A DNA stretch of 45,129 nucleotides from Rhodospirillales bacterium (lineage in GTDB: Bacteria > Pseudomonadota > Alphaproteobacteria > Rhodospirillales > CAMCUA01). The notes beneath the pieces are model-generated. The model saw only the letters and a program-made list of their open reading frames with translations, was not told the origin of the DNA and did no database searches. Below, piece by piece: positions 1-9,201 of this stretch. A program made the position numbers and the translations under genes. The stretch's first letter is position 1; every line of letters starts with the position of its first letter. The DNA lies in contig CANITX010000005.1 of assembly GCA_947470575.1 (NCBI GenBank), forward strand, positions 1-45,129, read 5' to 3'.

Positions 1-61
1 ATACGATCTCCGCCTCGCGCAGCTTGCCGATAACTTCTTCAGGCCCGTGCTTCTTGCCCAT
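1..61 (-). CDS. IS3-family transposase OrfA, N-terminal fragment (cut by window edge)
   Basis: The first 20 residues read MGKKHGPEEVIGKLREAEIV, the classic helix-turn-helix opening of IS3-family OrfA proteins (consensus like PEQIIGKLREAEV). OrfA binds the element's terminal repeats and is normally joined to OrfB by programmed frameshifting to make the full transposase. The ATG at 59-61 is preceded by an AGGAG site at good spacing. Only the start is visible, so integrity of the gene is unknown. Confidence 0.7.
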   Translation of the reverse strand, partial: MGKKHGPEEVIGKLREAEIV

Positions 62-124
62 GTTCCGTCTCCTTCAGGGTCCAGTCTAAGTTAACTTTTG
101 GACCGCTCTAAAGGGGGCAGATCA
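1..124 (-). mobile_element. Terminal part of an IS3-family insertion sequence
   Basis: Read on the minus strand, a TGATCTGCCCCC-type end lies at about 113-124, followed by an untranslated leader, an AGGAG ribosome binding site and a transposase start codon at 61. Ends starting TGATCT/TGACCTGCCCCC are typical of IS3-family elements, and the protein start matches OrfA of that family. The rest of the element lies left of the window, so completeness and target duplication cannot be judged. The outer boundary at 124 is inferred from the terminal motif only. Confidence 0.6.
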
Positions 125-284
125 CCATTCCAGCCCCAATCCGGGACGGAGCGGTGGAATCCAGCCGCTCAACCCACCCCTTTCTGACGACAGGCAACCG
201 TCGAAATTGCTGGCGTGATTACACAGGAATTACACCAGCCACCCTGACGGGCCGGATTTCCCTATCCCTAAGTGCTTGAAAAAA

Positions 285-360
<76 letters not shown>

Positions 361-459
361 CCGGCGACGGAAAAACCGTGAGCCGTGGGGCCTTTCCGAA
401 GGAATGGCCGAGTTCGGGCTTATAGTGAAATTAGGCGGCGCTGTCCAGCGCACCCGGCC

Positions 460-672
460 TCAGGATTCCGCGTCGTCATCGTCGCCGGGAGTCTCGTCGC
501 CGGCCACCCGATAATCGCCCTTCAGCCAGCGCCCGAGATCGAGATCGGCACAGCGGCGCGAACAGAACGGCCGGTGCTGCGCGATGGCCGGCCGGCCACA
601 CATGGGGCAGCGCTTGCCGGTGACGCGCACCACTTTGCCGTCGTCGTCGGGGGGCAGATTGGCGTTATTCAT
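460..672 (-). CDS. yacG: DNA gyrase inhibitor YacG-type zinc protein
   Basis: This 70-residue protein has the YacG zinc site: CPMC near residues 22-25 and FCSRRC near 36-41, followed by the conserved DLGRWL segment and an acidic tail. In E. coli YacG binds GyrB and inhibits gyrase; that role is transferred by family, not shown here. Its ATG overlaps the stop of the RNase E/G gene (ATGA at 669-672), so the two are translationally coupled. Length is normal for the family. Confidence 0.93.
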   Translation of the reverse strand: MNNANLPPDDDGKVVRVTGKRCPMCGRPAIAQHRPFCSRRCADLDLGRWLKGDYRVAGDETPGDDDDAES

Positions 673-2087
673 CGGCGGTGGCTTTCGATGCGGAAACCGT
701 CGAGCCCTAAGGCGGCATCGGTTTCGACCACGATGGCCGCGCCGACCATCGCCTCGGCCTTGGCCCGAGCCGCGGCGGCGGGCCCGACCAACGCCCGGGC
801 GACGGACGGCGCCGCAACGAGACGAGGCGGTAAACCCGGCGAGCGGCGGACGGCCACCAGCACGGCGCGCAACGCAGCGAAGGCCACGGCAAGCGGTGCG
901 CGGGCGCGGCGGGGACCATCAACGGCCGGTGACAGCAGCCGGTCGGCCAGCGGCGCGCGATGACGGTCGCGCACCAGTTCGACCAGGCCCAGGCGGGTGA
1001 AGCCGGCGACCCGCACCGGCACCCTATCGTCCGCCGTCGCCGCTTCGAAGGCCGCAAGCACATCGGCGCCGAGGCGACGGTCGCGCAGGGGCAGCATGTC
1101 GCAGAAGATCATCCCGGCGATATTGCGCAGGCGCAGCTGTTGGGCGATGGCCGTCGCCGCTTCCAAATTCACGGCCAGCGCCAGACGTTCGCGGCCGGTC
1201 GCGCCGCCAGGGCCAGAAGCCTGAGCGGAATTGACGTCGATGGCGGTCAGCGCCGCCGTCGGCTCGATGACGATCTCGCCGCCCGACGGCAGGGGCACGC
1301 GAGGATCGAGGGCCGCATCGATCTGCGCCTCGATCCCCATCGTCTCGAATAGGTCGCCCGGCCCGGCATGCTGCTCCAGGGCGGGGAGGAATTCCGGCGC
1401 CGCTTCCGCGCAGTAAGCACGTAGGCCAGCAAGCATGTCGGGGTCGTCGGTGACCAGCTGCGCGAGGACGCCTTCGACATCGTCGCGCAAGGCCGCGCGG
1501 GCCGCATCCAAGGCGGGCTGCAGGCTGAAAGGCGCACGGGCGGCGACGCGGCGGGCGTCGAGACCGCGCCACTTCCGGCGTAAGCCGTCGAGGTCGCGGC
1601 GCAAGCGGGCGGATTCGACGCCGACGGCGGAGGTGCGCACGATGATCCCCTCCCCCGGCGCGATCAGGTCTTCCAGGGCGGTAGTCAGACGGGCGCGCTC
1701 AACCGCGCCGGCGATGCGCTTCGACAACCAGACGCCATCCTGGCCCGGCGCATAAACCAGGAAGCGGCCTGAGACAGTTAGGTCGCGAGTCAGCTTGACA
1801 CCCTTATCGCCGAGGGCTTCCTGCACGACCTGAACCGCCACCGCATCGCCTTCGGACAGCGTGGCGCCGCCGCCCAGCGGCAAGAATCCGGGGCGGTCGA
1901 GGCCGATATCGACGAAGGCAGCGCCGAGACCGCTGGCCACCTGGGCCACTCGGCCCAGGCAAATATCGCCGCTGCGGCCAGCTTCGCCGTCACGTTCGAC
2001 AACGAGATCAACCAGCCGCTCGCCGTCGCACAGCGCCACCCGGGTCTCGCCGGGACCGACGCCGACGTAGATCCGGTCGACGGCCAT
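669..2087 (-). CDS. rng: Ribonuclease E/G family endoribonuclease (short form)
   Basis: The 472-residue protein starts with an S1-like RNA-binding domain (about residues 1-120, with GDICLGRV and GAAFVDIG), then the RNase E/G catalytic region. The two metal-binding aspartates appear in AIDVNS and IFCDML. The Zn-link CPxC motif of RNase E is absent and there is no long scaffold tail, so this is an RNase G-like cytoplasmic rRNA/mRNA processing enzyme. The ATG at 2087 was chosen over a longer in-frame extension because it begins the conserved MAVDRIYVGVGPG segment and lies 4 bases after the maf stop. It belongs to the maf-rng-yacG block. The exact E versus G subfamily is uncertain. Confidence 0.9.
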   Translation of the reverse strand: MAVDRIYVGVGPGETRVALCDGERLVDLVVERDGEAGRSGDICLGRVAQVASGLGAAFVDIGLDRPGFLPLGGGATLSEGDAVAVQVVQEALGDKGVKLTRDLTVSGRFLVYAPGQDGVWLSKRIAGAVERARLTTALEDLIAPGEGIIVRTSAVGVESARLRRDLDGLRRKWRGLDARRVAARAPFSLQPALDAARAALRDDVEGVLAQLVTDDPDMLAGLRAYCAEAAPEFLPALEQHAGPGDLFETMGIEAQIDAALDPRVPLPSGGEIVIEPTAALTAIDVNSAQASGPGGATGRERLALAVNLEAATAIAQQLRLRNIAGMIFCDMLPLRDRRLGADVLAAFEAATADDRVPVRVAGFTRLGLVELVRDRHRAPLADRLLSPAVDGPRRARAPLAVAFAALRAVLVAVRRSPGLPPRLVAAPSVARALVGPAAAARAKAEAMVGAAIVVETDAALGLDGFRIESHRR

Positions 2088-2091
2088 CGAT

Positions 2092-2721
2092 TCAGCCGTC
2101 CCGCACCGCGCCGAGACCGCGCAGCAGACTGACCGTCTCGTACAGCGGTAGACCAACAACATTGGAATAGGAACCGTTGATCTGGCGAACAAAAGCTTCA
2201 GCCGCGCCCTGGATGGCGTAGCCCCCAGCCTTGCCCTTCCACTCGCCACCGGCAAGATAGGCTTCGACCTCGTTGTCGGTTAGGCGCTTGAACGTGACCT
2301 GGGTCGTCACCCGGCGGCGGCCGATCCGTCCGCCCGGCGCGATCAGGCAAACGCCACTGATCACCCGATGGCGGCGGCCGGAGAGGAATTCGAGGCACCG
2401 CCGGGCTGTCGCCGCATCCTCGGCCTTGGGCAAAACGCGCCGGCCGCAGGCGACGACAGTATCGGCGCCCAGCACAAAGGTATTGGAATGGCCTTCGGCG
2501 ACGGCGCTGGCCTTGGCCTCGGCCAACCGGCCGGCCAATTGGGCCGGCAGCTCATGGCGCCGCGGCGCTTCATCGACATCGGCGGGCAACACCGCTGCCG
2601 GTTCGATGCCGATGCGACGCAACAACTCCAGGCGGCGCGGCGAACCGGAAGCAAGGATGAAATCGGGCAAGGACGTTGAGCGTCCGACTTCAGGCTTGGC
2701 GGGGGGCCCCGCCGCCGTCAT
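2092..2721 (-). CDS. maf: Maf-like nucleoside triphosphate pyrophosphatase (probable dTTP/UTP type)
   Basis: The sequence carries the Maf signature in order: SGSPRRLELL near residue 26, EAKA, GADTVV, PKAED and SGRRHRVISGV. It then has GKAGGYAIQG and GSYSNVVGLPL near the C-terminus, typical of the YhdE branch that hydrolyses dTTP/UTP and modified nucleotides to monophosphates. Length of 209 residues is normal. It sits 44 bases after infA and 4 bases before the RNase E/G gene on the same strand. The start may be internal: the conserved part begins about residue 19 (LPDFILASGSP), so the first residues are variable. Confidence 0.93.
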   Translation of the reverse strand: MTAAGPPAKPEVGRSTSLPDFILASGSPRRLELLRRIGIEPAAVLPADVDEAPRRHELPAQLAGRLAEAKASAVAEGHSNTFVLGADTVVACGRRVLPKAEDAATARRCLEFLSGRRHRVISGVCLIAPGGRIGRRRVTTQVTFKRLTDNEVEAYLAGGEWKGKAGGYAIQGAAEAFVRQINGSYSNVVGLPLYETVSLLRGLGAVRDG

Positions 2722-2765
2722 GTCCGGTCCATCACGTGAAGCGGCCCATCACTTGAACCAGAACG

Positions 2766-2984
2766 TCACTTGAACCGGAACGTGATGCGGCCCTTGGACA
2801 GGTCATAAGGAGTCATCTCGACATTGACCCGGTCGCCGGCCAGCACCCGGATGCGATGCTTGCGCATCTTGCCGGCGGTATGTGCCAGCACTTCGTGCTC
2901 GTTGTCCAGCTTGACCCTGAACATGGCATTGGGCAGCAGTTCCGTCACCGTGCCCTGAAACTCCAGCATTTCTTCTTTCGCCAT
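2766..2984 (-). CDS. infA: Translation initiation factor IF-1
   Basis: The 72-residue protein is a complete IF-1: [11 protein letters not shown] opening, an S1/OB-fold with [20 protein letters not shown], then [14 protein letters not shown] and the end [11 protein letters not shown]-1 binds the A site of the 30S subunit during initiation. It lies between the LMW phosphatase gene (66 bases upstream) and maf, the usual alphaproteobacterial position. Confidence 0.98.
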   Translation of the reverse strand: MAKEEMLEFQGTVTELLPNAMFRVKLDNEHEVLAHTAGKMRKHRIRVLAGDRVNVEMTPYDLSKGRITFRFK

Positions 2985-3050
2985 CTAGCCCTCATTCCTG
3001 GTGATGTAAGCGGGACAGAAATTAGTCTCCCCGGCGTCTGGGTCAAGACT

Positions 3051-3512
3051 TTATGCCGGACGGTCGCTGGCGCGCCGGGCCGGAACAGCGGCCGGGAAGC
3101 GCGCCTTGATACGGGCGAATAGCTGATCGCGCACCAGCCGATAGGCGTTGAGCCGGGCCTCCCGGGTGCCTTCAATCACCGAAGGATCGAAGGTATTCCA
3201 GAATTCGAGTTCGACAGCCATGACGCGGGTCATCTCAACAGCACGGTGCTGCGCCTCGGGCGACAGGGTGATGACCATGTCGAAAGATTCGTCCTCCAGA
3301 TCGTCGAATCCCTTCGGCCGATGACGGCCGATATCGATGCCTATTTCGGCCATCACCTGGACGACGAAGGGATCGAGCTCACGCGGCCGCACCCCCACGG
3401 AATCGACGAAGATGCGCGTGCCATGGAGATGCTTGAGCATGCCTTCGGCCATCGGCGAGCGCACTGCGTTCATCGTGCATGCGAACAATACAGCAGAGGG
3501 CAAATCGGCCAT
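3051..3512 (-). CDS. Low-molecular-weight protein tyrosine phosphatase family protein
   Basis: The P-loop is CTMNAVRS near residue 11, matching C-x5-R-S, and a candidate general-acid Asp lies in the C-terminal half (NTFDPS). These are the hallmarks of the LMW-PTP/arsenate reductase fold. The family removes phosphate from phosphotyrosine or reduces arsenate through the same Cys; which applies cannot be told from sequence. The ATG at 3512 is preferred because a GGTGAGG site precedes it. A GTG three codons upstream (3521) overlaps the end of the UPF0262 gene and is possible. It is within the hisD to infA operon. Confidence 0.88.
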   Translation of the reverse strand: MADLPSAVLFACTMNAVRSPMAEGMLKHLHGTRIFVDSVGVRPRELDPFVVQVMAEIGIDIGRHRPKGFDDLEDESFDMVITLSPEAQHRAVEMTRVMAVELEFWNTFDPSVIEGTREARLNAYRLVRDQLFARIKARFPAAVPARRASDRPA

Positions 3513-3517
3513 GCGCC

Positions 3518-4033
3518 TCACCCCCGGATGTGTAGGACGCAGAGCAAGGTGAACAGGCGGCGCGCCGTATCGTCGTCGATGGACGCACGCCCGGCCAGGC
3601 GCTCACGCAGTAGGGACGCCCCTTCGTTGTGCAGACCGCGTCGGCCCATGTCGATGGCCTCGATCTGTGCCGGACGAGCCGATTTGATGGCGGCGTAATA
3701 GCTGTCGCAAATGGTGAAGTAGTCGCGGATCACCGAGCGGAACGGGGTGAGCGACAAGCCGAAGCGGATGAGTTCACGGTCGTCACCGTCACGCACGTCG
3801 AAGATCAGCCGGTTGTCCTCGACAGCAAGGCGCAGAACGTAGGGACCGGGTTGATCGCCGCCGAGATCGAAGCGGTTATCTTCGGCCAGGTCGTAGAGAG
3901 CAACACGCAACTCGTGCTCGACCGCCGGCGAATAACGCGCCGCTGAAGTACGATCGAGAACGACACGGGCGATGCGCCGCGCGTCCGCCGGGCGATCCCC
4001 TGGATGGTCGCCGTCCACCGACGTTGCCGCCAT
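3518..4033 (-). CDS. UPF0262 family protein
   Basis: The protein of about 171 residues matches the alphaproteobacterial UPF0262 family: a segment like VEHELRVALYDLAEDNRF, then GPYVLRLAVEDNRLIFDVRD and a C-terminal part with DMGRRGLHNEGASLLRERL. No biochemical function is established for the family. The ATG at 4033 has a GGAGG site five bases upstream; a longer in-frame reading to 4099 would overlap hisD and is rejected. It is directly between hisD and the LMW phosphatase, as in many relatives. Confidence 0.9.
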   Translation of the reverse strand: MAATSVDGDHPGDRPADARRIARVVLDRTSAARYSPAVEHELRVALYDLAEDNRFDLGGDQPGPYVLRLAVEDNRLIFDVRDGDDRELIRFGLSLTPFRSVIRDYFTICDSYYAAIKSARPAQIEAIDMGRRGLHNEGASLLRERLAGRASIDDDTARRLFTLLCVLHIRG

Positions 4034-4049
4034 GCGTTCCTCCGGGCGG

Positions 4050-5351
4050 TCAGCCCTCCCGCCGGTTAAGCCGGATGGCAAGCGACAAGGCGTGGGCATC
4101 GAGACCTTCGGCGCGAGCCAGCGTTATGGCCGCCGGCCCCACGGCAGCCAGTGCCGCGGCGTCGCAATCGATCATCGAAGTACGCTTGAGGAAGTCGAGC
4201 ACGCCGAGGCCCGAGGAGAACCGGGCGCTGCGCGCCGTCGGCAATACGTGGTTGGGGCCGGCCAGGTAGTCGCCCACCGCTTCAGGCGCAAACCGACCGA
4301 GGAAGATGGCACCAGCATTACGCACGCGCAGAGCCATGGCGCGCGGCGCTTCTACCGCGAGTTCCAGGTGTTCCGGCGCGATGCGGTCGATGAGGGCGAC
4401 GGCTCCGTCGAGACTGGCCAGCAGGATGATCGCGCCATGCTCGGTCCAGCTTTGGCGGGCGATGGCGGCGCGCGGCAGGGCCTTCAGGTGGGACTCGACG
4501 GCGCGTTCGACGGCGTCGGCAAAGACGGCGTCGTCGGTCATCAGGATAGCTTGGGCAGCAGTGTCGTGTTCGGCCTGGGACAGCAGATCGGCAGCGATCC
4601 AGGCGGGATCGTTGGAACCGTCGGCGACGACCAGGATTTCCGAAGGCCCGGCGATCATGTCGATGCCGACAGTGCCGAAGACTCGCCGCTTTGCCGCCGC
4701 GACATAGGCGTTGCCGGGGCCGACGATCTTGTCCACCGGGGCAATGGTTGCCGTACCGTAGGCCAGCGCGCCGACCGCCTGCGCCCCGCCGATACGGTAA
4801 ACCTCGTCGACGCCGGCGATGTGGGCGGCGGCCAGTACCAGCGGATTGAGCCGGCCCTTCAGGGTCGGCACGGTCATCACCAGCCGCGGCACCCCAGCAA
4901 TCTTGGCCGGCAGGGCGTTCATCAGCACCGAGGAGGGATAGGCGGCTGTGCCGCCCGGCACGTACAGGCCAGCGGCGGCTACCGCGGTCCAACGGTAACC
5001 GACACGCAGACCGTCGTCATCGACATGATCGAGGTCGTCGGGCATCTGGCGACGATGGAAGTCGGCGATGCGCCGGGCCGCCATCTTCAGGGCGGCAATG
5101 ACCTGAGGGTCGCAAGCAGTGGCGGCATTGACCAGGTCGTCGGTCGCCACCCGCATGGTTTCCAGGGTCAGATCGAGCCCGTCGAAGCGCCGGGTCAGTT
5201 CGATGACGGCATCGTCGCCACGAGCCCGCACGTCGGCCAGAATATCGGCGACGACACGGTCGACGTCCTCCGAGGCCTCGCGCTTTGCTCCCAGGAAGTC
5301 GCGGAACGCCGCCTCGAAACCCGGATCGCGAACGTCAAGCCGGCACGGCAT
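4050..5351 (-). CDS. hisD: Histidinol dehydrogenase
   Basis: The 433-residue enzyme catalyses the last two steps of histidine synthesis, L-histidinol to L-histidine with two NAD+. Visible motifs include the Rossmann-type [22 protein letters not shown], the zinc ligands in SQAEHD, the APEHLEL Glu-His pair, GPNHVLPT and the C-terminal EGLDAHA histidine. Length equals E. coli HisD. The ATG at 5351 overlaps the end of hisG by 17 bases, indicating tight coupling. An in-frame extension to 5585 is only the hisG region read in another frame. Confidence 0.97.
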   Translation of the reverse strand: MPCRLDVRDPGFEAAFRDFLGAKREASEDVDRVVADILADVRARGDDAVIELTRRFDGLDLTLETMRVATDDLVNAATACDPQVIAALKMAARRIADFHRRQMPDDLDHVDDDGLRVGYRWTAVAAAGLYVPGGTAAYPSSVLMNALPAKIAGVPRLVMTVPTLKGRLNPLVLAAAHIAGVDEVYRIGGAQAVGALAYGTATIAPVDKIVGPGNAYVAAAKRRVFGTVGIDMIAGPSEILVVADGSNDPAWIAADLLSQAEHDTAAQAILMTDDAVFADAVERAVESHLKALPRAAIARQSWTEHGAIILLASLDGAVALIDRIAPEHLELAVEAPRAMALRVRNAGAIFLGRFAPEAVGDYLAGPNHVLPTARSARFSSGLGVLDFLKRTSMIDCDAAALAAVGPAAITLARAEGLDAHALSLAIRLNRREG

Positions 5352-6033
5352 CGCGGGCCTCACGGAAGCGGCCGAGCCAGAAGTCGATTTCATCGGCGCG
5401 AGTCTTCCAGGCGGCCCGGTTGACGGCGAGGCGGGAGGTGACGCGGGCAATCTGCTCGACCTCGACCAAGCCGTTGGCCTTGAGGGTCGCACCGGTGGAG
5501 ACCAGGTCGACGATGCGCCGGCACAGCCCCATGATCGGCGCCAGTTCCATGGCGCCGTTGAGCTTGATGCATTCGGCATGGACACCGCGGGCGGCGAAGT
5601 GGCGACGCGTCAGGTTCGGGTACTTGGTAGCGACGCGCACGTGGCTCCAGCGTTCCGGATGGTCGGTCGCCAGCAGGTCGGCCGGTTCGGCGACCACCAG
5701 CCGGCAGGCGCCAATGCCCAAATCCTGCGGTGCGTAGATCTCCGGATAATCGAATTCCATCAGTACATCATTGCCGACGACGCCCAGGTGGGCGGCGCCG
5801 AAGGCGACGAAGGTGGCGACGTCGAAACTGCGGACGCGTACGATGTCGATGTTCGGCACGCTGGTTTCGAAGCGCAGCTTGCGTGAGGCGTCATTGGCGA
5901 AATCCGGCTCCGGCTCGATGCCGGCGGCGCGGAGCAACGGCATCACCTCACCGAGGATGCGTCCCTTGGGCAGGGCGATAATCAGCTTGCCGAGATCGGA
6001 CACGTCAGGGCTCCACGTGGGGTCCAGGTTCAA
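5335..6033 (-). CDS. hisG: ATP phosphoribosyltransferase catalytic subunit, short form
   Basis: The enzyme starts histidine synthesis by joining ATP and PRPP. The 232 residues include the conserved opening [11 protein letters not shown], the [10 protein letters not shown] segment, [12 protein letters not shown] and the PRPP loop [14 protein letters not shown]. It lacks the C-terminal regulatory domain of about 80 residues found in the long form. By family knowledge short HisG needs the HisRS-like partner HisZ for activity and feedback control; no hisZ is in this window. It is followed by hisD with overlap and preceded by the cyclase gene at 51 bases. Confidence 0.96.
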   Translation of the reverse strand: MNLDPTWSPDVSDLGKLIIALPKGRILGEVMPLLRAAGIEPEPDFANDASRKLRFETSVPNIDIVRVRSFDVATFVAFGAAHLGVVGNDVLMEFDYPEIYAPQDLGIGACRLVVAEPADLLATDHPERWSHVRVATKYPNLTRRHFAARGVHAECIKLNGAMELAPIMGLCRRIVDLVSTGATLKANGLVEVEQIARVTSRLAVNRAAWKTRADEIDFWLGRFREARDAVPA

Positions 6034-6084
6034 AGCGGCGCATACATAGACGCTTTTCTCTTGGCATTCCAGGGGCGGTAGCGA

Positions 6085-7167
6085 TCACGCAGATAGCACA
6101 GGCGCGGCGTTCGACGGGGGCTCGAATTGCATCGATAGGGAAAACAGCTCGGTTTCTTCGGCCCGACCACGCAAGGCGGTCCTCCCGACCGAAACCGCCG
6201 TCATCCCGGCAGTAAGCTCGCAGCGCTCCAGCAATTCCCGGGATATCAGGAAGGGCTGCCCCAATTGGCGACAGGCACCGGCGATGCGCGCAGCAGCATT
6301 GACGGTATCGCCGAAATATACGATTTCACGCTTGCGGTCGCCACATTCGCCGGCGGCCACAGGGCCGCCATGCATACCACCGCGCAACTGCGGACGCACG
6401 CCGAAAGTCTTATCGTACCATGGCCCTCTCGCCTCCAGCTGCTGCTGCATCGCGAGCCAGCACCGCAGACAACGGACATCGCGCAGGCCGACCGCTAGCG
6501 GCCATGTCACCACCACCTCGTCACCGATATAACGGTGGACCTCGCCGCCATAGTCGGCGATGACATCATCAAGATCGAAGAAGACCCGGCTGATCAAGGC
6601 ATGGGCACCGTCGTCGCCGAGCCGACGGGCGATCGCCGTGGAATCCACGAGGTCGGCGAACAGGAATATCCTTTCCTCGTGCACCGCCCGGTGATAGCGC
6701 CCGACCATGAAGTTGACCAGGACGCGCGCGCCGACCAGCGTCACGACCTGCAACGCGAACTGAAACGAGAAGAAGACCGCAAACGAATAGCCGACGTCGC
6801 GCAGCAGCGTCGTGGCGTCATAGGGCACCACCGGCTGGCCGAACAGCCCGGCGATGACCGCGCGGCCGGCGAACAGACCGGCGACGATGATGACGCCCGA
6901 TACCAGCGCGCGGATCACAAGACCGACGAGAAAGGACTGGCGGCGCAGCCAGCCGCCGACCGGGCTGGGCACCACGAGCAGTACGAAACCGAACAGGCCG
7001 CCGGCGATCAGCAGGCCGTTGAGGCCGCCCTGGGCGAAGGCCCGCCAGGCCCCGTCGCCCTGCAGCAGGCCGCGGGCCGCGACATAGCCGATACCGGTGC
7101 CGCTGCCGACGAGGGCACTGATCAGCGTCAAACGCAGACGTTCGCGCGTCGCCCTGGTCAGCGCCAT
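6085..7167 (-). CDS. Membrane-bound class III adenylate/guanylate cyclase
   Basis: The 360-residue protein has four predicted membrane helices (about residues 12-32, 47-67, 79-101, 126-146) and a C-terminal class III nucleotidyl cyclase domain (about 163-345). The metal-binding aspartates are D172 in FLFADLVDST and D216 in YIGDEVV. The transition-state pair is N290 and R294 in DTVNAAAR. D287 before TVN fits adenine recognition, so cAMP is the likely product. It has no large periplasmic sensor, so membrane or lipid state may be sensed through the helices. It sits inside the housekeeping run, 33 bases after murA and 51 before hisG, so it may share their transcript. Cyclase chemistry is well supported; the signal is unknown. 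Confidence 0.9.
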   Translation of the reverse strand: MALTRATRERLRLTLISALVGSGTGIGYVAARGLLQGDGAWRAFAQGGLNGLLIAGGLFGFVLLVVPSPVGGWLRRQSFLVGLVIRALVSGVIIVAGLFAGRAVIAGLFGQPVVPYDATTLLRDVGYSFAVFFSFQFALQVVTLVGARVLVNFMVGRYHRAVHEERIFLFADLVDSTAIARRLGDDGAHALISRVFFDLDDVIADYGGEVHRYIGDEVVVTWPLAVGLRDVRCLRCWLAMQQQLEARGPWYDKTFGVRPQLRGGMHGGPVAAGECGDRKREIVYFGDTVNAAARIAGACRQLGQPFLISRELLERCELTAGMTAVSVGRTALRGRAEETELFSLSMQFEPPSNAAPVLSA

Positions 7168-7200
7168 CGCAGGCTCCCCAACATCGCCCCGCGGAGCCGT

Positions 7201-8487
7201 CTAAGCCTTGACCCGGCCGATGTCGGCGCCACAGGCGGCAAGCTTCTCCTCCAACCGTTCGTAGCCGCGGTCGAGATGATAGACCCGATTGACGACGGTT
7301 TCTCCCTCGGCGGCCAGCCCGGCAAGCACCAGGGAGACCGAGGCGCGCAGGTCGGTCGCCATTACCGGCGCGCCGGACAGGCGGGGCACGCCGCGGACGA
7401 TAGCGGACGAGCCGTGAACATTGATATTGGCACCCATGCGGCAAAGCTCGGGGACGTGCATGAAGCGGTTCTCGAAGATCGTTTCGGTGATCATCGAGGC
7501 ACCCTCGGCGACCGCCATCATAGCCATGACCTGGGCCTGCATGTCGGTGGGGAAACCCGGGAAAGGCTCAGTCATGACGTCGACGCCCATCAGCGGTCGG
7601 CCGTCGCGGCGAACGCGCATGCCGCCCGCCACCGCTTCCACCGAGGCGCCGGCAGCGGTTAGCACGTCGCTGACCGCTTCCATCAGTTCCGGCCGGGCGC
7701 CGTCGAGTGTCACATCGCCGCCAGTAATGGCAGCAGCCACTGCATAAGTACCGGTTTCAATGCGGTCGGGCAGTACCGTATAGGCGGCGCCGTGCAGGCG
7801 CGGTACGCCACGGATGCGCAGGGTATCGGTACCGATGCCCTGGATGTCGGCGCCCATCGCCACCAAGCAGTGAGCCAGATCGACGACGTCGGGCTCGCGC
7901 GCAACATTGGCCAGCACGGAATCTCCACGCGCCAGCGTCGCCGCCATCATGGCGTTCTCGGTACCGCCGACGGTGACCATCGGAAAAACGACATGGCCGC
8001 CGGAGAGTCCATTCGGCGCGCTGGCCTGGATGTAGCCTTCCTTCAATTCGATCTCTGCACCCAACTGCGCCAAGGCCTTGAGGTGGAGGTCGACCGGGCG
8101 GGTGCCGATGGCGCAGCCACCGGGCAGCGACACCCGCGCCCGTCCCGTCCGCGCCACCAACGGCCCCAGCACCAGCACGGAGGCGCGCATCTTGCGCACC
8201 AAGTCGTAGGGCGCTGTCGTGTCTCTGAGGTTCTTGGCGGTGAGCGCGAATACCCGGCCGTCGAAGCCGCCGTTGGTGGCCCCGCCATCCATGGCAATGT
8301 CGACGCCGAGTTCGGCCAATAGGTGCGACATGGTGGCAATGTCGACCAGATGCGGCAGGTTCGATAACGTCAGCGTCTCGTCGGTGAGCAGGCTGGCTGC
8401 CATCAGGGGCAGGGCAGCGTTCTTGGCGCCACCGATGGGGATACGGCCATTCAGTGGCCGGCCGCCGCGGACGATGATGCGGTCCAT
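7201..8487 (-). CDS. murA: UDP-N-acetylglucosamine 1-carboxyvinyltransferase
   Basis: MurA makes the first committed step of peptidoglycan synthesis, transfer of enolpyruvate from PEP to UDP-GlcNAc in the cytoplasm. The 428-residue protein has GAKNAALP with the active Lys near residue 22 and the catalytic-loop Cys in [14 protein letters not shown], the fosfomycin target. The ATG at 8487 has a GGGAG site at good spacing and begins the conserved MDRIIVRGG. An in-frame extension reaching 8766 is unlike any MurA and is rejected. It is the first gene of the long leftward run. Confidence 0.97.
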   Translation of the reverse strand: MDRIIVRGGRPLNGRIPIGGAKNAALPLMAASLLTDETLTLSNLPHLVDIATMSHLLAELGVDIAMDGGATNGGFDGRVFALTAKNLRDTTAPYDLVRKMRASVLVLGPLVARTGRARVSLPGGCAIGTRPVDLHLKALAQLGAEIELKEGYIQASAPNGLSGGHVVFPMVTVGGTENAMMAATLARGDSVLANVAREPDVVDLAHCLVAMGADIQGIGTDTLRIRGVPRLHGAAYTVLPDRIETGTYAVAAAITGGDVTLDGARPELMEAVSDVLTAAGASVEAVAGGMRVRRDGRPLMGVDVMTEPFPGFPTDMQAQVMAMMAVAEGASMITETIFENRFMHVPELCRMGANINVHGSSAIVRGVPRLSGAPVMATDLRASVSLVLAGLAAEGETVVNRVYHLDRGYERLEEKLAACGADIGRVKA

Positions 8488-8780
8488 CGAATCTCCCGTC
8501 GGGCAGGGGGTGGGACGCGACCGTTGCGGCCCCGGATGGAACCGTTCCGCGCGGACCGGCAGGTTATAGCCCCAGGCTCGAGTCGCCTCAAGGACTGCTG
8601 GAAAGGGGATCACCCGGCCATTGCCGGCGACGGACAAGTCGGCAACACGCGGCACACCCCGGCAAGCGGTGCGACGCGCCGCCCAGTCGATGACATTCAT
8701 GGCAGGCTCTGCCCTTCTCTGGCGACGGGTAGCAGGTCGGGAGAAGATGCACCGAGATTCGGGCAACCCTGCGGCGAGAA
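8488..8780. other. Intergenic region upstream of murA with a short inverted repeat
   Basis: No convincing gene lies here. An in-frame reading continuous with murA (from about 8700) has no family match that I recognise and is probably chance in GC-rich DNA. An inverted repeat GGAACCGTTCC is at 8538-8548, about 50 bases upstream of the murA start; it could be an operator half-site pair but nothing proves it. The region should hold the murA promoter, yet no clear -35/-10 pair was seen. Confidence 0.4.
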
Positions 8781-8966
8781 TCAGGCGGGATCGCGGTCGG
8801 GGGCGGAATCCTGTTCCGACAGCGCATCGCCGATGCGGGCACGAACCTGCTCCTTGCGCCGTTTCAGATTTTCGCGCAAGGCTGCCGCCGAGCGGTCCTG
8901 CCGAGCCGCCTTGCGCCGGGCCACCTTGGCCCGCCGGGTCGCAGATATTTCGTCATCTTCGTCCAT
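8781..8966 (-). CDS. Small charged hypothetical protein
   Basis: This 61-residue reading begins [20 protein letters not shown] and is very rich in Arg, Lys and Ala, predicted to be one long charged helix. Similar short Arg-rich proteins with an ending like [15 protein letters not shown] occur near murA in other alphaproteobacteria, which supports a real gene; no function is known. The longer in-frame extension to 9191 runs over the tRNA-Thr gene and is rejected. The start is uncertain because the only AGG-like site abuts the ATG at 8966. Confidence 0.6.
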   Translation of the reverse strand: MDEDDEISATRRAKVARRKAARQDRSAAALRENLKRRKEQVRARIGDALSEQDSAPDRDPA

Positions 8967-9092
8967 CCTGCCATGGTGCCGGTGGGTGGCGGTGGATGCA
9001 ACCGTTGCCTCGATCGCCAACGCTGTCGTAGCCGCCGCCCCAGCGCGCTTGCCTGCCTGGGGACCGTATGGCATGTTGCGCCCCGCCCGGTT

Positions 9093-9167
9093 GCCGCCGT
9101 AGCTCAGTGGTAGAGCACACCCTTGGTAAGGGTGGGGTCGAGTGTTCAATTCACTCCGGCGGCACCA
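9093..9167 (+). tRNA. tRNA-Thr (GGT)
   Basis: The plus strand gives a cloverleaf: acceptor GCCGCCG/CGGCGGC, D-arm GCTC/GAGC, anticodon stem ACCC/GGGT with loop TTGGTAA giving anticodon GGT, and T-loop TTCAATT. CCA is encoded at 9165-9167. It stands alone, opposite in strand to its neighbours. Confidence 0.96.
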
Positions 9168-9201
9168 GTCTTTCCCCCGATGCTGGCACAAGCTCGGCAG
9201 C

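Noticed and set aside
3972-5423. Long open frame of 483 codons on the plus strand
   Set aside because: It is antisense to hisD, which has full family motifs. High third-position GC creates such mirrored frames; its sequence resembles no protein.
6535-7662. Long plus-strand open frame of 375 codons
   Set aside because: It is antisense to the cyclase and murA genes and is full of low-complexity charged residues typical of a shadow frame.
8538-8548. GGAACCGTTCC as an EcfG-type stress promoter (GGAAC ... CGTT)
   Set aside because: The two elements must be about 16-17 bases apart; here they touch. It is only an inverted repeat.
8488-8766. In-frame N-terminal extension of murA
   Set aside because: MurA proteins start at MDRIIV-like sequence, and the ATG at 8487 has its own ribosome binding site. 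The extension has no homology.
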